Shown: positions 44,501 through 53,914, counted from the stretch's first letter. The stretch is DNA of 64,000 nt from an uncultured Flavobacteriaceae bacterium (GCA_947488435.1 CANKZG010000001.1:2534308-2598307), one strand, 5' to 3'. Numbers and translations are program-made. The notes: generated by a model from the letters alone, not told the origin.

Positions 44501-45898
44501 TTAATATTGCCTTGGAATACGCCATACATTGTTAATCAGATCCACTTCTCCATCCATATGTTCTTGTACAGCGCGATCTACAATAAAAATTCCTTTTTTA
44601 GCCATATTATCAAAGGTGTCGATACCATTATTAGGAAAGTTTTGTCGTGTCCGATGGATATTAAACTTAGTTGCAAACGTTCTATTAAAAGCATTTTCAA
44701 CACCTTCTTTTCCCAGCATAAACCCTATCAAACCACCCCAGGTGGCAGTGGGGTTATCAGCATCCCATCCTGCTAAGGTTCCAATTTTTATAGTGCGTAT
44801 CAAATCTCCTTCCCCATATAAAAGACTGATGATGCTTGCTCCAAAATTTATGCCTGCTGCAAAGCAACCATTGCAATAGAGTTTTTTTGAAGTAATGGTA
44901 TATCCGTCTTCTTGATTCACTTGATATTTTTGATAAAGTAAATCCCTTGTTTGCTCCCAAGGTATACCTGCTTCATAACTATGCAAAACAAAATCAAACA
45001 TTTTAGCTGGGTATGAGTTTGCAGGCAATCGTTTTCTCCCTTTTTTTGCCATTGCAATGATATTCTCTTTTGGTGTAGTATTACCGTTGGTTGTAGTTGC
45101 CAGCGCATATAAGTTTACATAGAATTCGGCAATTAAGGCAGCATGGCCATCAGCAGTGGTTCTAATAGGTAAATAAGCCATCTTTAAGGCTAATTCAGGG
45201 CGCGAAGGCGCAAAAAAACCAAAGATTTCAGTGGTTAACTGGGCGTCAATCATGTCAAAATTCGGATTGTTTTTCGGCAAACTAGTTTCTGGAGGTATCA
45301 ATCCATTTTGCATTAAATCAAAGGCAGTTTGATTGGAAACCCATAAGTAATTTTCTTCTTCAGCCTTGATATGTTTTAACCATCCTTCTTTAATTTGTTC
45401 TCCAGTTAAAATACTTGTCTTATTTGTATACAATAAATGCTGGTAAATATACTCAATATCGGTATCGTCATCAGCTCCCCAGATACCGTCATTATTTTCA
45501 AAAACAAAATCAATAGTTTTAGAGATACTACTTGGTTCGCCTTCCCCCCATATGCTGGGTAAATCGGGCTTGCCCCAATCATCTCGAGTATAAAACGGAC
45601 CTGTTTTTATTGCACCTATATTTCCAATTTTATCCATTTCAGTAACCAAACCTGTCCAATTGGCAATGCATTGCCCCAACCAAAATCCATATAATTTATT
45701 ATAATAACCCGCCCGATCAACGATGATATCGGAAGCATTTCTAGTAGTTGTTTTGTAATTGAGGTTTGGATCAATAAGAATTTTATCCCTAGAAGTTTCA
45801 GACTGGGAAGTAAGTGTTTTGTTTTTACAGGAGAGGTGAAAAAGTAGAAGGATACATATGAATACAATTTTTAAGTACTGTCTAAAAAATAAATTCAT
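44501..45898 (-). CDS. ADP-ribosylglycohydrolase-family lipoprotein
   Basis: This 465-residue exported protein has lipobox HLSC (C24). The ADP-ribosylglycohydrolase fold is shown by GFWLGQCIANWTG near the start, the metal-binding DDDTDIEYIYQHLL and the late AGWDADNPTATWGGLIGFM. Cytoplasmic members remove ADP-ribose from proteins. This branch, common in Bacteroidota, is envelope-anchored and probably acts on sugars or glycosides instead, which is inference. It is monocistronic on the minus strand. Confidence 0.8.
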   Translation of the reverse strand: MNLFFRQYLKIVFICILLLFHLSCKNKTLTSQSETSRDKILIDPNLNYKTTTRNASDIIVDRAGYYNKLYGFWLGQCIANWTGLVTEMDKIGNIGAIKTGPFYTRDDWGKPDLPSIWGEGEPSSISKTIDFVFENNDGIWGADDDTDIEYIYQHLLYTNKTSILTGEQIKEGWLKHIKAEEENYLWVSNQTAFDLMQNGLIPPETSLPKNNPNFDMIDAQLTTEIFGFFAPSRPELALKMAYLPIRTTADGHAALIAEFYVNLYALATTTNGNTTPKENIIAMAKKGRKRLPANSYPAKMFDFVLHSYEAGIPWEQTRDLLYQKYQVNQEDGYTITSKKLYCNGCFAAGINFGASIISLLYGEGDLIRTIKIGTLAGWDADNPTATWGGLIGFMLGKEGVENAFNRTFATKFNIHRTRQNFPNNGIDTFDNMAKKGIFIVDRAVQEHMDGEVDLINNVWRIPRQY

Positions 45899-46045
45899 AC
45901 GCGAATCTTGATGCTTTGAAATCTAATGTTTTAAAGGATTAAAATACAAAATATATGATGCATGCTAATTTATAATTACAAAATTTCCTGAATTGACTGT
46001 ACTTCATAATGACTTTTATAGAATAAAGATTAAATTTGAAGTAAC

Positions 46046-46621
46046 ATGAATATTCTGAAGACATATTTTTAGAATTTTGATGAGGTTTCAGAGCATGATA
46101 CTGATTTCTTATTGGGTCATTTTGAAAAGGTTTTTGTGGCTAAGGGAACCGTGCTTTTTAGTGAGGGAGATCGCGTTAATCAAATTTATTTTGTTGCTAA
46201 GGGTATTTTACATCATTTCAATTACAATGAAGCAGGGCAAATAAAAACATTAAACCTACATAATGGTCCCTGTTTTTGTACAGATTTAGAGAGTTTTACT
46301 TCAGGAACAATTTCCAGGGAATCCGTGAAAAGCTTGTCAGATTGTACCTTATATGTGCTGACAAAAGAGAAGTATCAATTATTAATTACCGCAGATCTTA
46401 AATGGAGTAATCTGGTGAAACGTATTACAGAGATTACCTTTATTCATAAACTGGAACAAATGCGCAGTATGACAAATAGATCTGTAGAAGAACGCTATTT
46501 AGAATTGGCTAAAGATAAACCCGAAATAATTCAACAAGTTTCCATTCAAATCATCGCTTCTTATCTGGGCGTTTCTAGAGAAACGTTGCATCGTATTCGA
46601 AAACGAAATAGCGTTGCATAA
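46046..46621 (+). pseudogene. Crp/Fnr-family regulator with in-frame TAG near the start
   Basis: The natural ATG at 46046 gives MNILKTYF, then a TAG stop (46070-46072), then NFDEVSEHDTDFLLGHFEKVF without a frame change. The rest is intact: a cyclic-nucleotide-type sensor beta-roll (KGTVLFSEGD) and a Crp-type helix-turn-helix (SIQIIASYLGVSRETLHRIRKR). Full length, 190 residues plus the stop codon, is typical for the family. The TTG at 46112 could restart translation and lose about 22 residues. Either a real nonsense mutation or a sequence error is possible. Confidence 0.8.
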
Positions 46622-46640
46622 ATCTTAAAATTTTGTTAGT

Positions 46641-46654
46641 GTGTCAAATGACAC
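46641..46654. promoter_or_regulatory. Perfect dyad GTGTCA-AA-TGACAC, candidate Crp/Fnr operator
   Basis: The 6-bp arms are perfect inverted repeats around AA. The dyad lies 20 bases after the Crp/Fnr gene and 64 bases before the SRPBCC gene. The two-base loop is too small for a hairpin terminator, so a dimeric regulator site is likelier. The adjacent Crp/Fnr protein is the natural candidate. Confidence 0.45.
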
Positions 46655-46717
46655 TATTCTTATGATATAAAGTTTTCAATTTTATAGCAAAATAACACGC
46701 TATATAAAACTTACCTT

Positions 46718-47200
46718 ATGAAAACTTTAAAGCTTTTTTTCATCTTTATACTAACAATACAAGGCTATGGACAATCGGATAATGCAGATAAACTGCATAG
46801 CAATTCAATAAACTCTAAAGCTTCAGTAGAAGAAGTATGGAAACAATTAATTGATGCTGCGCAATGGAAAAAATGGGATACGCATGTAATAGACGTCAAA
46901 TTAGAAGAGGATCTTAAAAAAAAGATGGAAGGAACTCTGGTAACTTCAAACGCCACAATAGTTCCGTTTAGAGTAATCGCATTTGAAACGGAAAAAACAT
47001 ATACCTATAAACATAAGCTATCGTCGGGTATGTTGTACGTAAAAAGATCGGTTGCAAAAACAGATGAAGGCACTGCTATTACAGAAGAAGTGTGGTATAA
47101 AGGAATCTCTAAAAAAACATTTACCAAATTATTAGGTCCGTCCTATGATGATACAATAAAGACAAAATTGGAAGTATTTAAAACGATGTTAGAACGTTAG
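46718..47200 (+). CDS. Secreted SRPBCC-domain protein
   Basis: This 160-residue protein has a signal peptide (about 1-18, ending GYGQ) and a polyketide-cyclase/START-like SRPBCC fold: an initial helix VEEVWKQLIDAAQWKKWD, then beta strands ending in YKGISKKTF and a long C-terminal helix. The fold binds hydrophobic ligands. Export of an SRPBCC protein is less usual than a cytoplasmic location. It lies directly downstream of the Crp/Fnr gene and a dyad, so it may be that regulator's target. Confidence 0.72.
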   Translation: MKTLKLFFIFILTIQGYGQSDNADKLHSNSINSKASVEEVWKQLIDAAQWKKWDTHVIDVKLEEDLKKKMEGTLVTSNATIVPFRVIAFETEKTYTYKHKLSSGMLYVKRSVAKTDEGTAITEEVWYKGISKKTFTKLLGPSYDDTIKTKLEVFKTMLER

Positions 47201-47206
47201 GTATAG

Positions 47207-47872
47207 CTAAAGTTCGGCAGTATGATTTCGTATGTAGGCCGTTACAGCATTTGGAACCTTAATTTCTTGTTTTAGATCGATGTCAGAAATAGCAGGAAAT
47301 GCCACTTGTTTTATAGGAACAACACCTGCCCATATTGGAAGTTCGTAATCTTCAGTTTCATCGTTTACTCCTTCAGCACGTATCTTTGCTGATGCCATAT
47401 CAATCTGTATTTCTAATACTAATGTAGCTGCAAACTCCTTGGCATTTGGCTCTCGAACATTATCCCAATGACCAGGAACCATGTGATTAAGAATACATGC
47501 TAAAGCTTCCATTTTACGAATGGGATCTTCTACCTTTTGTACCTTACCAAAAAGAGCCGCCGATCTGTAATTAGCTGAGTGGTGAAAGGCGGATCTGGCA
47601 AGTACAAGACCATCTAAATGTGTAACTGTAATACTAGCTTGACCTGCTTTTAACAAACTAAGCATCATCCTATTCTTTAGCGAACCGTGTATGTAAATAT
47701 GCTTTCCTATTCTTCCATAGGCCGTTGGAATTACTACAATTTGCCCTTCGAATTGATAACCAATGTGGCATAAAAACGCATCATCCAAAATAGCATTAAT
47801 CGTTGTTTCGTTGTAACTAGCTCTTTTATTGCCGCGTATTACTTTGTTTAATTTAGAAGTCTTGTAAGTCAT
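47207..47872 (-). CDS. PPOX-fold flavin-binding protein (nitroimidazole-reductase-like)
   Basis: This protein of about 221 residues has the split-barrel pyridoxamine 5'-phosphate oxidase fold. CHIGYQFEGQIVVIPTAYGRIG forms the first strands, IYIHGSLKNRMM the FMN phosphate region, and SAFHHSANYRSAALFG the central sheet. Proteins like this bind FMN or F420/haem and reduce varied substrates; NimA-type relatives confer nitroimidazole resistance. I chose the ATG at codon 5 (47872). The PLP-linked MocR regulator at 48305 points away from it. Confidence 0.78.
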   Translation of the reverse strand: MTYKTSKLNKVIRGNKRASYNETTINAILDDAFLCHIGYQFEGQIVVIPTAYGRIGKHIYIHGSLKNRMMLSLLKAGQASITVTHLDGLVLARSAFHHSANYRSAALFGKVQKVEDPIRKMEALACILNHMVPGHWDNVREPNAKEFAATLVLEIQIDMASAKIRAEGVNDETEDYELPIWAGVVPIKQVAFPAISDIDLKQEIKVPNAVTAYIRNHTAEL

Positions 47873-47928
47873 TGTATGGATCAATATGTTTAATTTCTAA
47901 AAAGAAGATGTTTAAGAGATTAGGATTC

Positions 47929-48211
47929 TTACCTTTTTCTGGGGTCAACGTCCTTGTTTTTTTGTAAATAAATATTTTCAATAACAGGTTTAAGGATTTT
48001 ATCTTTTCGTTGCGGATATTTCTTTAATTGGTTTTTGGGTCTCGAAGGCCTGCTTTCAAAACCACCTCCACAATTTGGACAAACGTTCATTAAAATTGTT
48101 TTCGACACAGTCCCTACAGAAGGTACATTCATAGGAGCATATCATGGCATTTGAGCTGCTGTTATCTAAGGATATATTACAATGTTCGCAGTTTGTACGG
48201 AGTTCTAGCAT
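47929..48211 (-). pseudogene. DUF1272 zinc-ribbon protein broken by a frameshift
   Basis: Frame one starts at 48211 with MLELRTNCEHC and runs through AMICSYECTFCRDCVEN before going off frame near 48096. Frame two then continues MNVCPNCGGGFESRPSRP to 47929. Joined after one base is dropped from AACAATT (minus strand), the product reads CVENILMNVCPNCGGGFE, exactly the DUF1272 zinc-cysteine layout. So one extra base splits a normal gene of about 93 residues. It may be real decay or a sequencing error. Confidence 0.85.
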
Positions 48212-48304
48212 AAGTTTTTTTTAAACCAAAGCTTAATTAATGCGCTTTCTTATCTACAAAATAAATACTTTTATGGAGTGTTTAACTAAACCAGTTTGTG
48301 TATT

Positions 48305-49801
48305 ATGAGTAGTCCAGTTTTGTTTTCTTTAAAAGCAAACCTAAAATTGGATCGAAATTCAGATCGAAGTTTGTATTTACAACTTACAGATCAATTAATT
48401 GGATTTATTAAATCAGGGAAATTACCCCCAGGTGCTAAGTTGCCTAGTACCAGAAAGTTAGGAGAAGATCTAAAGGTGCATAGAAAAACAATTATCGCCG
48501 CCTACGACGAATTATTAATCCAGACTTGGTTAATAAGCATTCCTGCAAAAGGCACCTATGTTAATTCAGAATTACCGCTAATTACCCCAAGAACCATAGA
48601 TACAACCACAAAGATTTGGGAACGTAGGGCGTCAGCCAATTTTACATTTAACGCCAAATGGGAAATACCTAGAAATGTGGGATTAATGGATCATAATTTT
48701 TTAAAAGTGGATGATGGCGTGCCTGATCATCGCTTGGCACCAATTGATGATATTGTTCGTGAGTATAGAAGAATCAGTAGGAAACAAAACTATAAGCATT
48801 TATTAACCTATAATTCCCCTTATGGAAATAGGGAGTTGCGAGAGGTTTTGGTAGATTATTTGAATAAAACTAGAGGATTGCATATTGGCGTGGATAATAT
48901 TTTGATAACTAGAGGAAGTCAAATGGGGATTTATTTAGCAAGCCAATTGATACTTTTTCCCAAAGCAAAGGTGATTGTTGGATCTACAAATTACCGAACA
49001 GCGGATACTACTTTTGAAAATGCCGGAGCAATATTACACAGAGTTTCAGTAGATACAAACGGATTGGATACAGAGGCTATAGAAACGTACTGTAAAACTC
49101 ATAAGGTAGCGGCAGTTTATGTGACCTCGCACCATCATCACCCTACAACGGTAACCTTATCTGCACAAAGACGGATGCATTTATTAGAGTTGGCACACAA
49201 ATATCATTTTGCAATTTTAGAAGATGATTATGATTACGATTTTCATTACAATAATGCTCCAATATTACCGCTGGCTAGTAATGACTATGACGGAAGTGTT
49301 ATCTATATGGGAGCTTTTACAAAAATGATTGCCCCTGCGTTGCGAATAGGATATTTTATTGCCGCAAAAGAAGTTGTAGATATGGCTGCTAAACTGCGCT
49401 ATAGCATAGATAGACAGGGAGATACAATTTTAGAACAGAGTTTGGCAAATCTATTAAAACTAGGAGATATACAACGACAAACTACGAGAGTTTTAAAATT
49501 ATATAAGGAACGGCGAGATATGTTTTGCGAACTTTTGGTAAAAAAACTCGGATCGTATCTAACTTTTGAGCCACCAAATGGAGGAATGGCGGTTTGGGTA
49601 AAATTAAAGAAAGAATATTGCTGGGATCCTATTATCGAAATGGCCAAAGAAGAGGGATTGTTGTTAGGGGATTGGAGACGCTATGATGTAGCCAATCAAC
49701 AGCACAATGGTATTCGAATGGGTTTTGCCTCCTTAAATACTGATGAAATGACGAAAATTGTAAATATATTGGGAAGCTGTTTTAAAAAATGTTATCCCTA
49801 A
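48305..49801 (+). CDS. MocR/PdxR-type regulator (GntR plus aminotransferase)
   Basis: This regulator of about 498 residues has an N-terminal GntR winged helix (about 15-85, with PPGAKLPSTRKLGEDLKVHRKT). An aminotransferase class I domain fills the rest, with the PLP lysine in MGAFTKMIAPALRIG and HHHPTTVTLS near the cofactor. MocR proteins sense PLP or an amino compound and often control vitamin B6 or amine genes. I chose the ATG at 48305 over a GTG nine bases earlier. It is divergent from the DUF1272 and PPOX-fold genes. Confidence 0.88.
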   Translation: MSSPVLFSLKANLKLDRNSDRSLYLQLTDQLIGFIKSGKLPPGAKLPSTRKLGEDLKVHRKTIIAAYDELLIQTWLISIPAKGTYVNSELPLITPRTIDTTTKIWERRASANFTFNAKWEIPRNVGLMDHNFLKVDDGVPDHRLAPIDDIVREYRRISRKQNYKHLLTYNSPYGNRELREVLVDYLNKTRGLHIGVDNILITRGSQMGIYLASQLILFPKAKVIVGSTNYRTADTTFENAGAILHRVSVDTNGLDTEAIETYCKTHKVAAVYVTSHHHHPTTVTLSAQRRMHLLELAHKYHFAILEDDYDYDFHYNNAPILPLASNDYDGSVIYMGAFTKMIAPALRIGYFIAAKEVVDMAAKLRYSIDRQGDTILEQSLANLLKLGDIQRQTTRVLKLYKERRDMFCELLVKKLGSYLTFEPPNGGMAVWVKLKKEYCWDPIIEMAKEEGLLLGDWRRYDVANQQHNGIRMGFASLNTDEMTKIVNILGSCFKKCYP

Positions 49802-49932
49802 TACTTCCGTAACTGAGTTTATTCAAAAAAGTATAGTGCTGCTTATTTAGAGTGTTATTTTTTTAAATGACAGGATTTAAAACGCTATAAAAGGTTATTT
49901 TTAATGCCTCTTGAATTTAATAACATAACCAC

Positions 49933-50988
49933 ATGAATATTACTATTACGAGAACAGAAAACTCAAAATTAGATCATATTGATTTTAACAATATTCCTTT
50001 TGGAAAATATACTTCAGATCATATGTTTGTTATGGATTATGACAATGGGGACTGGAAAGATTTTAGAATTGTTCCGTATCAAAACTTTCAAATAGACCCA
50101 CAATCAAAAGCGTTACAATACTGCCAGTGCATTTTTGAAGGAATGAAAGCTACTATAGGCAGCGATAATATTCCAAAACTATTACGCCCTGATCTAAATA
50201 TAAAACGTTTCAATCTTTCTGCTGAGCGCATGTGTATGCCTACTATTCCTGAGGATATCTTTTTAAAAGCACTTAAAACCATAGTTAATCATGAGAAAGC
50301 GTGGATACCAAAAGAGGAGGGAAGTGCCTTATATGTAAGACCAACAATGTTTGCAACAGAAAATGCGCTATCCGTAGTTCCTTCTAGTTCCTATACTTTT
50401 TATATTTATACGGCTCCGGCACAACCTTACTTCACGACTCCTGTAAAATTGATTACGGAACAAGAATTGATACGGGCAGTTCCTGGGGGTACAGGCGAAG
50501 CTAAAACCGGAGGTAATTATGCAGGTTCCCTTCTTGCTAGTCAATTAGCAAAGAAAAAGGGTTTTGATCAGATCATTTGGTTGGAAGGTCCGGATTTTAA
50601 AAAAGTTCAGGAAGCAGGGATGATGAATTTGTTCTTTGTAATCGGAGATACTGTATTAACTCCGGCATTGAGTGGAGCTGTACTTAAGGGTACTACGAGA
50701 AATTATTTTTTGGATATTCTAAAAGAAAAAAACATCAAAGTAGAAGTTCGAGATATTTATATGGATGAGGTCCTGGAGGCCTACAAAAAGGGAGATTTAA
50801 ATGAGGCTTTTGGTTCCGGAACTGCGGCAGTAGTTTCTCATATTTCCGAAATCACCCATAACAATATTCAAATGCTATTCCCAAATGCGGGAAAAACAGG
50901 AATTGCAACAATGTTATACGATGAGATTAATGGACTACGATCTGGACGAATTGCTGATAAACGTCAATGGTTAGTTCCCGTATCTTAA
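49933..50988 (+). CDS. ilvE: Branched-chain amino-acid aminotransferase
   Basis: This 351-residue PLP enzyme transfers the amino group between glutamate and the 2-oxo acids of leucine, isoleucine and valine. Its class IV fold shows the PLP lysine in GTGEAKTGGNYAGS, preceded by AVPGG, with a late GSGTAAVVS phosphate-binding motif. The length and the BCAT II-like sequence fit the bacterial enzyme common in Bacteroidota. It is a single gene, convergent with the deaminase at 51016. Confidence 0.92.
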   Translation: MNITITRTENSKLDHIDFNNIPFGKYTSDHMFVMDYDNGDWKDFRIVPYQNFQIDPQSKALQYCQCIFEGMKATIGSDNIPKLLRPDLNIKRFNLSAERMCMPTIPEDIFLKALKTIVNHEKAWIPKEEGSALYVRPTMFATENALSVVPSSSYTFYIYTAPAQPYFTTPVKLITEQELIRAVPGGTGEAKTGGNYAGSLLASQLAKKKGFDQIIWLEGPDFKKVQEAGMMNLFFVIGDTVLTPALSGAVLKGTTRNYFLDILKEKNIKVEVRDIYMDEVLEAYKKGDLNEAFGSGTAAVVSHISEITHNNIQMLFPNAGKTGIATMLYDEINGLRSGRIADKRQWLVPVS

Positions 50989-51015
50989 TGTTAGTTTCAG
51001 CAATATTGAATTGTA

Positions 51016-51498
51016 TTAAAGTGCATTCAACTGCTTGGACTCAAAAGCAGTGTTTAACGCTTCACAGCGCTCTTTATAAATACCTTTCACAATCTCTGGT
51101 GGATTTTTCCAATGCGGAACGTCGGTAGTATGGAGGACTGCTAAAGTTGAAGTGTCCCCTCCAATATGTGCTGCGGAAACACCATAAACCAATTGAGGAA
51201 TTTTATAGGTTCTTATGGCGTAAGAACACATAATGCAAGGCTCGTGCGTACTATATAAAATAGCTTCTTTAAGAAAGGGTTTATACCCCTTATCAATAGC
51301 ATCTTGTATTGCTAGGAGTTCGGCATGATGTGTAATATTCCCAGTGGTTTTAGCTGTTTCTATGGCAATACCTATAATTTTAGCGCGGTATACAACCAAT
51401 GCTCCCACCGGGGGATTACCTTTGGCCAAAGCTTCTTTTCCCAAAAGAATACAATGGTCCATCCATTTTTTATGTAACTCCAAAGCTTTTGCTTCCAT
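51016..51498 (-). CDS. CMP/dCMP-type nucleoside deaminase
   Basis: This 160-residue zinc deaminase has HAELLAIQDA (ligand His plus catalytic Glu) and PCIMCSYAI (two ligand cysteines). Length and motifs match the guanine/cytosine-type and TadA-like deaminases; I cannot choose the substrate. It is the last gene of the TetR-led run and begins 3 bases after the PPOX-fold gene's stop. Confidence 0.85.
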   Translation of the reverse strand: MEAKALELHKKWMDHCILLGKEALAKGNPPVGALVVYRAKIIGIAIETAKTTGNITHHAELLAIQDAIDKGYKPFLKEAILYSTHEPCIMCSYAIRTYKIPQLVYGVSAAHIGGDTSTLAVLHTTDVPHWKNPPEIVKGIYKERCEALNTAFESKQLNAL

Positions 51499-51501
51499 GA
51501 T

Positions 51502-52425
51502 TTACGGATTGAAAGGAGAAGCATCAATATATTGCCAATTTCCTAGATGATGCCGAGTGGTGCGAATCCATTTTTGTGGACGAAATTCCCAATATCGGCC
51601 AGTCCCACCAGTTTTTTCATCATCTTCATCGGACTGTTGGTTAAATAATAAGGTGCCTTCGCCAATCAATTGCAGTGTTTCTCCTGTTTCAAAATTTAAA
51701 AATAAAAGTCCCATTTTTGAATTTTGAGCAATGTTTCCTAAAGAATTATACATGTTATTTCCAGGGTAATCGGGAATTTTTAAAGTATCATCCGATAGAA
51801 TTTCAACAAAACCAGACGCACCGCCACGATGAGAAGCATCCAATTTATTTTCATTACTCTGACTGGCAATAAAAAAAGTATCTGCATTAGAGATCATTGA
51901 TTTTTCTGTAGCCGTGAGCTTGATTCCTGTAATTGATGTACTCTTTGGATCCGATGTTGATGCTTCAGGAACGGTCCTCCTTTGAATGTATTTAGGACAA
52001 TTCCCATACGCTTCATTCACATTGATAGCTAGGGAAGTATGCTCTATATGTGCGGTACCATTAACTCTAAAACGTCTTCGTGTGGCTAATTCTATATATA
52101 AGGTGCCAATCGCCGAATTAGCCTCCAAATTCTTGTATAAAACATCTTCTTTACTGCTTCGAATTTTGGTCAGGTCAACGGTAATGGTGTTAGGAGATGA
52201 TACTTTTATAAATCCTTTTTCAGAAAGAATTAAAGAAGGCCATACGTAACCATTTTCATCTTGTGTTGCCACGACCATCATAGGCTGTTCAGCAATAAAA
52301 TAAATCGCAGCAGGGTCTATTGTACTTCGTATTACTCTTCCAACCCTACTTGCAATAAGGTCGGATCCCGTCATTTTTTGAACGGCTAACTCTCCTTCAT
52401 GAAAAACATTCGATACCTGATCCAT
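51502..52425 (-). CDS. PPOX-fold family protein (pyridoxamine oxidase-like)
   Basis: This 307-residue protein has a duplicated split-barrel. The first half is AIYFIAEQPMMVVATQDENGYVWPSLI, and the second is DTFFIASQSNENKLDASHRGGASGFVEIL, with SKMGLLFLNFETGE. The family binds flavin nucleotides, and the second barrel is that of the pyridoxamine 5'-phosphate oxidase-related group often co-located with redox genes. It lies 62 bases downstream of the GAPDH gene, so it is co-directional but might have its own promoter. Confidence 0.8.
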   Translation of the reverse strand: MDQVSNVFHEGELAVQKMTGSDLIASRVGRVIRSTIDPAAIYFIAEQPMMVVATQDENGYVWPSLILSEKGFIKVSSPNTITVDLTKIRSSKEDVLYKNLEANSAIGTLYIELATRRRFRVNGTAHIEHTSLAINVNEAYGNCPKYIQRRTVPEASTSDPKSTSITGIKLTATEKSMISNADTFFIASQSNENKLDASHRGGASGFVEILSDDTLKIPDYPGNNMYNSLGNIAQNSKMGLLFLNFETGETLQLIGEGTLLFNQQSDEDDEKTGGTGRYWEFRPQKWIRTTRHHLGNWQYIDASPFNP

Positions 52426-52487
52426 AACTAAAGTAAAATTAAGCGGTTATTACTGTTAATTCGACATTCAATAACCGCTGTATGTAT

Positions 52488-53477
52488 TTAAATTTCAATG
52501 ATTTGTCTAATCATTTGATTCGTAAATCCCCATTCGTTGTCATACCATGTCATGACTTTTAACAAGTCTCCGTCAACTACACGAGTCATACTTAAATCCA
52601 CGGTAGATGCATAAGGGCTTTGCACGATATCGGAGGACACGATTTGTTCGTGAGTTGTTGCCAAAACGTTGGCATATCTTGCTGTATTTGCCTCCTCTTC
52701 TAAAATTGCGTTTACTTCAGCAACGGTGGTGGGTTTTTCGGTTACAAAAGTCATATCAGAAATAGACCCTACTGGAATTGGAACCCGGAGGGCAACTCCA
52801 TCGAATTTACCCCCAAATTGTGGTAATGCCTTGGTAGTAGCAATTGCTGCTCCAGTAGAAGTTGGGACGATGTTTGCCGCTCCTGCACGTCCCATGCGAT
52901 AATTCTTCTTCGAAACAGCGTCTACCGTAGGTTGAGATGCAGTGTAAGCGTGCACCGTAGTCATAATTGCTTTTTTAATTCCGATACGTCTTCCTAGGAC
53001 TTCAACAACAGGGCTAATATTATTGGTAGTACAACTAGCACAAGAGAAAATACTTGTTTTACCATCTTCTGTATTTACGCCATGAACAACAGTTGGCGTA
53101 TCTTCACTTTTGGTAGGAGCAGATATTACCACAGTTTCTGCACCAGCTTTGATATGTTTTTCAGCACCTTCGCGTTGGGTGAAAATCCCAGTACTTTCAA
53201 TAACAATATTGATATTATTTTCACCCCAAGGAAGTTCTTCTGGGTTTCGTTCAGAAGTGTATTTGATTTTTTTATCGCCCACAATAAGAAGACCATCCTC
53301 ATGGGATACTTCTTTATTATACACCCCATATACACTATCATATTTTAATAAATATGCAATGTTATCTACCGGTACAAGGTCATTAACTGCTACAATGTCT
53401 AAACCAGGTGTATCTAAAATTACTTTTAAGGCTGCACGTCCTATGCGCCCCATGCCATTGATTGCTATTCTTTTCAT
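52488..53477 (-). CDS. gap: Glyceraldehyde-3-phosphate dehydrogenase, type I
   Basis: This 329-residue glycolytic/gluconeogenic enzyme has a Rossmann start AINGMGRIGRAALK, the catalytic cysteine in SCASCTTNN, and WYDNEWGF near the end. The active-site segment is SCASCTTN, where many bacteria have SNASCTTN. It would catalyse NAD(P)-dependent oxidation of glyceraldehyde-3-phosphate. Its place inside a TetR-led operon, not beside pgk or tpi, suggests a regulated second copy. No other copy is visible in this window. Confidence 0.95.
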   Translation of the reverse strand: MKRIAINGMGRIGRAALKVILDTPGLDIVAVNDLVPVDNIAYLLKYDSVYGVYNKEVSHEDGLLIVGDKKIKYTSERNPEELPWGENNINIVIESTGIFTQREGAEKHIKAGAETVVISAPTKSEDTPTVVHGVNTEDGKTSIFSCASCTTNNISPVVEVLGRRIGIKKAIMTTVHAYTASQPTVDAVSKKNYRMGRAGAANIVPTSTGAAIATTKALPQFGGKFDGVALRVPIPVGSISDMTFVTEKPTTVAEVNAILEEEANTARYANVLATTHEQIVSSDIVQSPYASTVDLSMTRVVDGDLLKVMTWYDNEWGFTNQMIRQIIEI

Positions 53478-53490
53478 TTGTGATTGTTAT

Positions 53491-53904
53491 TTATTTTAAT
53501 TTTCTGTCTTCTTCTGTTATATGCAAGTCATTAATGCTGGCAAAGCGTTTTTTCATCAACCCATTTTCATCAAACTCCCAGTTTTCATTGCCATAAGCTC
53601 TAATCCATTGGTTTTCATTGTTTTGATATTCGTACTCAAACCGCACTGCAATGCGATTATCCGTATGCGCCCAATATTCTTTTTTTAGTCGATAATTCCT
53701 TTCACTTTCCCATTTTTTTTTCAAAAAGTTTTGAATTTCAACCCTCCCATTAATGAATTGTGAGCGATTTCTCCACTCACTATCTACCGTATAAGCTAAT
53801 GCAACTTTTTCAGGATTTTTGCTATTCCAAGCATCTTCTGCCATTTGGATTTTTTGTAATGCCGTTTCCTTTGTAAAAGGGGGTAATGGATGTTTTTGTT
53901 CCAT
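53491..53904 (-). CDS. DUF1348 SnoaL/NTF2-like protein
   Basis: This 137-residue protein is of the DUF1348 family, with [30 protein letters not shown] and an ending [10 protein letters not shown] that match it closely. The SnoaL/NTF2-like cone fold is expected. Its catalytic role is unknown. It lies between the TetR gene (10 bases) and gap (13 bases), so it is surely in the same operon. TetR-DUF1348 pairs occur widely in bacteria. Confidence 0.9.
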   Translation of the reverse strand: MEQKHPLPPFTKETALQKIQMAEDAWNSKNPEKVALAYTVDSEWRNRSQFINGRVEIQNFLKKKWESERNYRLKKEYWAHTDNRIAVRFEYEYQNNENQWIRAYGNENWEFDENGLMKKRFASINDLHITEEDRKLK

Positions 53905-53914
53905 AAGTAAATTA

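Noticed and set aside
46112-46621. Crp/Fnr gene starting at TTG 46112 as a normal gene
   Set aside because: The frame is open further upstream with family-like residues and a good ATG at 46046; only an in-frame TAG separates them.
47929-48132. 67-codon frame as a stand-alone gene
   Set aside because: Its zinc-cysteine part is the second half of a DUF1272 protein whose first half lies in another frame directly upstream, so it is a fragment.
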